Assembly (NCBI GenBank): GCA_963754285.1
Contig: CAVWFN010000007.1
Location: 1 to 64,000 of the forward strand
Direction: 5' to 3'
DNA from: RYN-133 sp963754285
Lineage (GTDB): Bacteria > Actinomycetota > Actinomycetes > Mycobacteriales > Jatrophihabitantaceae
DNA: 64,000 bases
A model generated the notes under the pieces. The model was given only the letters and a program-made list of their open reading frames with translations, was not told where the DNA came from and made no database searches. Below, one piece after another: positions 59,349 through 64,000 of this stretch. The stretch's first letter is position 1, and every line of letters starts with the position of its first letter. Position numbers and translations under genes: made by a program.

Positions 59349-60830
59349 ATGAGCTCCACTGACACAGCACCGGCCCGGACCTACTCCTCGCTGCGGGCGG
59401 CATGGATCCCGCTGCTGGCCCTCTGCTTGGCCTTCTTCGTCGAGATGGTCGACAACACGCTGCTGACGATCGCCCTGCCGACCATCGGCCGCGACCTCGG
59501 CAGCGGCACGACCGCGCTGCAGTGGGTGACCGGGGCCTACTCGCTCACCTTCGGCGGGTTGTTGCTGACCGCGGGATCTGCGGCCGACCGGGTCGGTCGC
59601 CGGCGCGTCCTGCTCGTCGGCCTCGCCGCCTTCGGCACGATCAGCCTCGGCGTGCTCGCCGTGCAGTCCACCGGCCAGCTGATCACCCTGCGCGCCGCGC
59701 TCGGCGTCGCCGCCGCCGCGATGGCACCGATCACCAACTCGATCGTCTTCCGGCTCTTCGACGACGAGAAGCTTCGGATGCGCGCCGTCACGGTCATGAT
59801 CGTGGTCGGCATGACCGGGTTCGTCCTCGGTCCGCTGCTCGGTGGTACCGCCCTGGCGCATGTCCGCTGGGAGTGGCTGCTCGTCGTCAACGCGCCCATT
59901 GCGGTCATTGCCTGGATCGGCGTGCGGCTCGGCGTTCCCGCGGACCGTGCCGAGGACCTGACCAGCGACAAGGTCGACATGCCCGGAGCGGTGCTGAGCG
60001 TTACCGCCATCGGCCTCGGCTGCTACACGCTCACCAGCGGCGTCCAGCACGGTTGGCTCTCGGTCGTCACGATCGCCTCACTCGGCGGCGCACTGGTTGC
60101 GCTCGTTTCGTTCGTGCGCCACGAGCGCCGCACGCCGGAGCCGATGCTCGACCTCACGCTGTTCGACAGCGCCACGGTGCGTGGCTCTGCCATCGCCCAG
60201 CTCGGCACCTCGATCGCGATGGCCGGCGTGCTGTTCGCGTTGATCCTGCACTTCCAGTTCGCTTACGGCTGGAGCCCTGTACGCGCCGGCCTCGCCAATC
60301 TGCCGTTCATCATCACGATGGTCGCCGCTACCCCGGTCTCGGAGATGCTCGCCAAACGCTATGGACATCGGATCGCATGCCTGGTCGGCTCCGTCCTGCT
60401 GGCCGGTTCGCTCGCCGGTCTGTCGTGGGCCGTCGAACACGGCTATCCGGCGATCGCGCTGTGCATGGTCACGTTCACGGTCGGCCTGCGCACAGTCATG
60501 ACGATCTGCGCGGTCGCGCTCGTGAGCGCGATGCCGAGCAACCGCACCTCCATCGGCGCGGCGCTCAATGACACCGCACAAGAAGTCGGGACGAGCGTCG
60601 GCACCGCAGTTGTCGGGACGCTGATCGCCGCCCTTGTCACCGCGATTCTGCCCGCCGGGACCTGGAGCGCGGAGCTGGTTGCCTCGTTCTTCCGCGGCGA
60701 GCGGATCACCTTCGCCGCCCTCGCCGTGATCGTCGGCCTGATCGCGTGCTGGGGAGCGCTCACCCTCACCGATTCCCGCTCCACCGACGAGCCGGTGACG
60801 GATATGGAGGTTTCAGCTAGTTTGAGCTGA
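59349..60830 (+). CDS. MFS drug exporter, DHA2 (14-TM) family
   Basis: A 493-residue exporter. Motifs: FFVEMVDNTLLTIALPTIGR, LQWVTGAYSLTFGGLLLTAG, motif A AADRVGRRRVLLVG, motif C GMTGFVLGPLLGGTA and 14 hydrophobic segments. ATG 59349 follows AGGAGGTGAGT directly; the frame is open far upstream over the TetR gene but that part is not coding. Regulated by the divergent TetR. Substrate unknown. Confidence 0.93.
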   Translation: MSSTDTAPARTYSSLRAAWIPLLALCLAFFVEMVDNTLLTIALPTIGRDLGSGTTALQWVTGAYSLTFGGLLLTAGSAADRVGRRRVLLVGLAAFGTISLGVLAVQSTGQLITLRAALGVAAAAMAPITNSIVFRLFDDEKLRMRAVTVMIVVGMTGFVLGPLLGGTALAHVRWEWLLVVNAPIAVIAWIGVRLGVPADRAEDLTSDKVDMPGAVLSVTAIGLGCYTLTSGVQHGWLSVVTIASLGGALVALVSFVRHERRTPEPMLDLTLFDSATVRGSAIAQLGTSIAMAGVLFALILHFQFAYGWSPVRAGLANLPFIITMVAATPVSEMLAKRYGHRIACLVGSVLLAGSLAGLSWAVEHGYPAIALCMVTFTVGLRTVMTICAVALVSAMPSNRTSIGAALNDTAQEVGTSVGTAVVGTLIAALVTAILPAGTWSAELVASFFRGERITFAALAVIVGLIACWGALTLTDSRSTDEPVTDMEVSASLS

Positions 60831-60867
60831 TTCAGCTCTCGTTCATCTCTCTCAGGAAGGCTTGCTC

Positions 60868-61755
60868 GTGAATCCAGCCGACCAGTCCGCAACACAGTCC
60901 CCCGGCCGCGCACGCACCTACGCGCTGCCGATCGCCGCCGGCGCGGTGATCGCCGCGGGTGGCCTGATCTTCGGCGGCCTTACGGCAGCCAATGCCAACG
61001 GATCGTCCAGCCATCACAAGACGATCAGGCAGCAAGCCGAACAGGTGCAGCGCGAGGACGCCGCGACTCCCCACGACGGCAACACCGAGATGAACGTCAA
61101 CGTTCTCGAGGACCAGATCGAGCACTACTACGGTTCGGCCAGCCATACGTACAAGGGGATCGGCAAGGTCACCATCCCTGCAAAGAACGGCCCCTACGCG
61201 CAGCAGATGCACCGCATCACGGCCCGTTCCGCCGACCGACTCGCCGCGGCGAAGAAGAACTACCAGGGCTCGAAGAAGCCGGCCGTGGTCTTCGACATCG
61301 ACGACACCCTGGTGAACACCTACGACTACACGCTGTCCGCGCAGTTCGGCTACGACCCCGCGGAAAACCAGATCTGGATCAACGACGCGGCCTTCCCGGC
61401 CGTCCCCGGCATGCCGAAGCTCGTCCGCGAAGCACGCAACGACGGATACAACGTCTTCTTCATCACCGGACGACCCGAGTCACAGCGCAAGGGCACGGTG
61501 AAGGACCTGCGCGCCGATGGTTACGGCACCCCGGAGGCAGGCCATCTGTTCCTGAAGCCGTCCACCCCGCCGGCGTACCTGAACTGCCCGGCCGCGGGAT
61601 GCTCCACGACGCAGTACAAGTCCGGGACCCGCAGGCACATCAGTTCCGAGGGCTACGCCATCCTCGCCGACTTCGGCGACCAGTACAGCGACCTGCTCGG
61701 TGACGACACCGGCTTCCAGGTCAAGCTGCCCAACCCGATGTACTACATCCCCTGA
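60868..61755 (+). CDS. Secreted HAD-superfamily acid phosphatase (class B/C-like)
   Basis: A 295-residue exported phosphatase. Signal/anchor YALPIAAGAVIAAGGLIFGG; mature domain has the HAD nucleophile PAVVFDIDDTLVNTYDYTLS, motif II FFITGRPESQRKGTVKDL, the lysine-bearing loop RRHISSEGYAILADFG and acidic motif III DQYSDLLGDD. Two cysteines (CPAAGC) form a likely pair. GTG 60868 is chosen because AGGAAGG lies 8 bases upstream; TTG 60862 is too close. Terminator follows. Confidence 0.9.
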   Translation: MNPADQSATQSPGRARTYALPIAAGAVIAAGGLIFGGLTAANANGSSSHHKTIRQQAEQVQREDAATPHDGNTEMNVNVLEDQIEHYYGSASHTYKGIGKVTIPAKNGPYAQQMHRITARSADRLAAAKKNYQGSKKPAVVFDIDDTLVNTYDYTLSAQFGYDPAENQIWINDAAFPAVPGMPKLVREARNDGYNVFFITGRPESQRKGTVKDLRADGYGTPEAGHLFLKPSTPPAYLNCPAAGCSTTQYKSGTRRHISSEGYAILADFGDQYSDLLGDDTGFQVKLPNPMYYIP

Positions 61756-61766
61756 CGCGATCGCCC

Positions 61767-61797
61767 GCGCAGCATCCGTGCGCAACGGATGCTGCGC
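61767..61797. terminator. Bidirectional terminator between phosphatase and TrpB2 genes
   Basis: GCGCAGCATCCGT at 61767-61779 pairs perfectly with ACGGATGCTGCGC at 61785-61797, 13 bp around GCGCA. It begins 12 bases after the phosphatase stop and lies 51 bases from the converging trpB2 stop. Confidence 0.82.
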
Positions 61798-61847
61798 TGG
61801 GCCGCGCGCGCAGGCGGCCGATCGTCGTCCTTCGCTGACGACGACAG

Positions 61848-63212
61848 CTACGCAGCCGGAACCGGAGGCAGCGACTTGATCGCGGCGTCGACCGCGCCGG
61901 CGTCGAGTTCGTGATCGACCATCCGTCCGGACAGATAGGCGTCGTAGGCCGGCAGGTCGAGGTGGGCGTGGCCGCACAGCGCGGTGAGGATCACCTTTGA
62001 CTCGCCGGATTCCTTACAGCGCAAGGCTTCCTCGATCGTGGCCGCGAGCGCGTGCGTCGGTTCGGGCGCGGGGACGATGCCTTCGGTGCGCGCGAACTGC
62101 ACGCCGGCGGCGAAGCATTCGCTTTGCGGCTTCGCGATGGCTTCGAGCAGCCCGAGCTCCTTGAGATGGCTGATCAGCGGGCTCATCCCGTGATACCGCA
62201 GCCCGCCCGCGTGAATCGGATCCGGGACGAAGTCGTGGCCGAGCGAATGCATCTTCATCAGCGGCGTCATACCCGCGGTGTCGCCGAAGTCGTAGGCATA
62301 GACGCCGCGGGTCAGCGACGGGCACGCCGCCGGTTCGACGGCGCGGATGGTCGGTGCCATCCGTCCGGCCAGCTTCTCGCGCAGGAACGGGAAGGCGAGT
62401 CCGCCGAAGTTCGATCCGCCGCCGGTGCAGCCGACGATGAGGTCGGGCTGCTCGCCTGCCTTCGCCATCTGCAACAGCGCTTCCTCACCGATGATCGTCT
62501 GGTGCAGCAGGACGTGGTTGAGCACGCTGCCGAGCGCGTAGTTGGTGTCCGGGTTCTGCGCGGCAACCTCGACGGCCTCGCTGATCGCGATGCCGAGCGA
62601 GCCGGTCGAGTCCGGATGTTCTGCGAGGATCGCGCGCCCGGCGGCGGTCAGGTCCGACGGTGATGGGTGGATGGTGCCGCCGAACACCTCGATCATCATC
62701 TTGCGGTACGGCTTCTGGTCGTAGGACGCGCGTACCTGCCATACCTCGCAGTCGAGCCCGAACTGGGCGCAGGCGAACGCGAGCGCCGTCCCCCACTGGC
62801 CCGCGCCGGTCTCGGTGGTGAGCCGTCGGATGCCGGCCTGCGCGTTGTAATACGCCTGCGGAACCGCGGTGTTCGGCTTGTGCGAGCCGGCCGGCGAAAC
62901 GCCTTCGTACTTGTAGTAGATGTGCGCGGGTGTTCCGAGCGCCTTCTCGAGTCGGTGCGCGCGGTAGAGGGGCGACGGCCGCCAGAGCTTGTACACGTCG
63001 AGCACCGGGCCGGGGATGTCGACATAGCTGTCCGTCGTGACCTCTTGCATGATCAGATCCATCGGGAACAGTGGCGCGAGATCGTCCGGCCCAACCGGCT
63101 CGAGCGTGCCCGGATGCAGCACCGGCGGCGGCGGCTCGGGCAGATCAGGAATCACGTTGTACCACCGCGTGGGCATTTCGGATTCGTCGAGCAAGAACTT
63201 GGTCGCCGTCAT
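61848..63212 (-). CDS. TrpB2-type tryptophan synthase beta chain-like PLP enzyme
   Basis: A 454-residue PLP enzyme. The Schiff-base lysine is in EGVSPAGSHKPNTAVPQAYY, and the phosphate-binding loop is IVGCTGGGSNFGGLAFPF. The N-terminal extension (LPEPPPPVLHPGTLEPVGPD) and FVPDPIHAGGLRYHGMSPLI are TrpB2 hallmarks that separate it from TrpB1. No trpA or other trp gene is near, so it likely scavenges indole or acts on serine/O-phosphoserine. Minus strand. Confidence 0.95.
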   Translation of the reverse strand: MTATKFLLDESEMPTRWYNVIPDLPEPPPPVLHPGTLEPVGPDDLAPLFPMDLIMQEVTTDSYVDIPGPVLDVYKLWRPSPLYRAHRLEKALGTPAHIYYKYEGVSPAGSHKPNTAVPQAYYNAQAGIRRLTTETGAGQWGTALAFACAQFGLDCEVWQVRASYDQKPYRKMMIEVFGGTIHPSPSDLTAAGRAILAEHPDSTGSLGIAISEAVEVAAQNPDTNYALGSVLNHVLLHQTIIGEEALLQMAKAGEQPDLIVGCTGGGSNFGGLAFPFLREKLAGRMAPTIRAVEPAACPSLTRGVYAYDFGDTAGMTPLMKMHSLGHDFVPDPIHAGGLRYHGMSPLISHLKELGLLEAIAKPQSECFAAGVQFARTEGIVPAPEPTHALAATIEEALRCKESGESKVILTALCGHAHLDLPAYDAYLSGRMVDHELDAGAVDAAIKSLPPVPAA

Positions 63213-63283
63213 GCCCCGGATGTTGCCACTACCGCGCCGCCCTTACGAGAGTCCAAAGCAGACGAAATTTCCCGCTCGCCGGC

Positions 63284-64000
63284 CTAGTCGTTGCGCGCAG
63301 CCTCCGGACCGGTGATGCGACGCACCACAGGAAACGTCGAGGCGATGATCGCCAGTGACGCGACCAGTCCGCCGATGATGCTGACGTAGTAGTTGAGGCC
63401 CGGTGGGCTCAGCCCTTCGCCCAGCTGCGCTTGTAGGAACAGTTCGGCTGAGAGGAAGCCGATCGCGATGGACGCAGCGGCGCTGACCAGCAGCGGCACC
63501 GCTGCTTCGACGCCAATGATGCGACGCAGCGTCGGCAGTGGTGCGCCGGTGAGTCTGAGCAGGCTGAACGCGCGGCGCCGTTCGTTCACACCGCTGATCA
63601 CGCTCACCGCGAGCGTGCATCCGGCGATCGGCAGGCTGGTGATGATCACGATGTCGGCCAGTCGTTGATACCCCTCGGTGCGACGCGTATCGTTCTGCTG
63701 CGCGTTGCCCTCACTGATCGTTTCGGGCGGGAAGCCGCCGGTGAAGGTTCGGGGAAACGCTGTCTCGAGAATGGTGCGCGACGCTTCGATCGCCGCGCTC
63801 GAGCCGTCGGTGCTGACGACGATGCCGGCGATCGGCATGGCCGCCACTTGAGCTTCGGTGTACGGGGCGGCGGGCCACGTCCGGCCTTCATCGGACGACC
63901 AGCCACCCTCGAGCCCGATGTCGCCGAGGAGCGCAGTCGCGGCACCCGGGGCGCAACGGCCCAGCGCCGGCGCGTGTTCGAGTTCGGTGCACTCGGCCGC
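63284..64000 (-). CDS. FtsX-like ABC transporter permease, 5' end outside the window
   Basis: The last 238 codons of a minus-strand gene, open to the window edge. The sequence reads from the edge AECTELEHAPALGRCAPG, then the extracytoplasmic PYTEAQVAAMPIAGIVVSTD, and the permease C-terminus with ADIVIITSLPIAGCTLAVSV, ISGVNERRRAFSLLRLTGAP, AAVPLLVSAAASIAIGFLSA and a last helix YVSIIGGLVASLAIIASTFP. E-R-R-R-A-F-S-L-L-R-L-T-G is the FtsX coupling motif. Truncated, so start and partner ATPase are unseen. Confidence 0.85.
   Translation of the reverse strand, partial: AAECTELEHAPALGRCAPGAATALLGDIGLEGGWSSDEGRTWPAAPYTEAQVAAMPIAGIVVSTDGSSAAIEASRTILETAFPRTFTGGFPPETISEGNAQQNDTRRTEGYQRLADIVIITSLPIAGCTLAVSVISGVNERRRAFSLLRLTGAPLPTLRRIIGVEAAVPLLVSAAASIAIGFLSAELFLQAQLGEGLSPPGLNYYVSIIGGLVASLAIIASTFPVVRRITGPEAARND

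Noticed and set aside
1..64000. CRISPR array, insertion sequence, integrase or prophage
   Set aside because: No direct repeat-spacer array, transposase or integrase motifs, or phage structural genes were seen on either strand.

Overview
The window is GC-rich actinobacterial chromosome. Pointers to this are frequent GTG and TTG starts, 4-base stop/start overlaps, a CHC2/TOPRIM dnaG, a dgt next to a pyruvate phosphate dikinase gene, F420-type luciferase-like oxidoreductases, a DesA3-like desaturase with its own reductase, and MMPL and 14-TM MFS exporter genes. The mix resembles soil Actinomycetia such as Jatrophihabitans-like or other Mycobacteriales/Frankiales relatives. This placement is inference from gene content; no 16S is present. 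There is one tRNA gene (Asn), and no IS element, prophage or CRISPR array was seen.

Layout. 0-4.6 kb: an Hsp20/HspR-like heat-shock module with two overlapping small genes, a frameshifted small membrane protein and a large AfsR-type LuxR regulator. 4.6-7.5 kb: a secreted CHAP-domain hydrolase with a structured upstream region, tRNA-Asn, and a secreted lysozyme-like protein. 7.5-17 kb: a housekeeping block, mostly on the minus strand (amino-acid permease-dnaG-conserved protein; ppdK-YbjN-dgt), with a GNAT gene between. 17-19.6 kb: ferredoxin-type reductase, acyl desaturase and a small membrane protein, an electron-transfer/desaturation operon. 19.6-23.4 kb: a frameshifted gamma-glutamyltransferase, a membrane protein, a secreted RTX-repeat protein and an esterase. 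23.4-29.7 kb: an adaptor/ATPase/permease efflux set (permease frameshifted), two tandem lipoproteins with an internally duplicated Cys/PDP motif, and a divergent two-component system. This looks like one envelope-sensing module. 29.8-37.8 kb: two LLM oxidoreductases, MarR plus MFS exporter, an S53 peptidase, TetR, and a RibD-like reductase. 37.9-40.8 kb: a FrcBCA-like sugar ABC importer. 40.9-42.4 kb: an ArsR-led four-gene operon. 42.3-44.6 kb: a SNF2-type helicase. 44.8-48.1 kb: two heavily decayed exporter genes (MFS and MMPL). 48.1-54.5 kb: mixed enzymes and hypotheticals. 54.5-57.3 kb: a secreted sugar-dehydrogenase-like propeller and a PQQ-type propeller lipoprotein separated by a perfect hairpin. 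57.6-64 kb: esterase, TetR with divergent MFS exporter, secreted acid phosphatase, TrpB2, and the edge of an FtsX-like permease.

Three recurring themes stand out. First, regulator/exporter pairs with visible palindromic operators (31.7, 36.6, 40.8 and 59.3 kb). Second, many secreted or cell-wall-active proteins. Third, gene decay: three genes each carry a single frame change, and one 3.3-kb stretch carries many. Strong inverted repeats that look like terminators separate several units.
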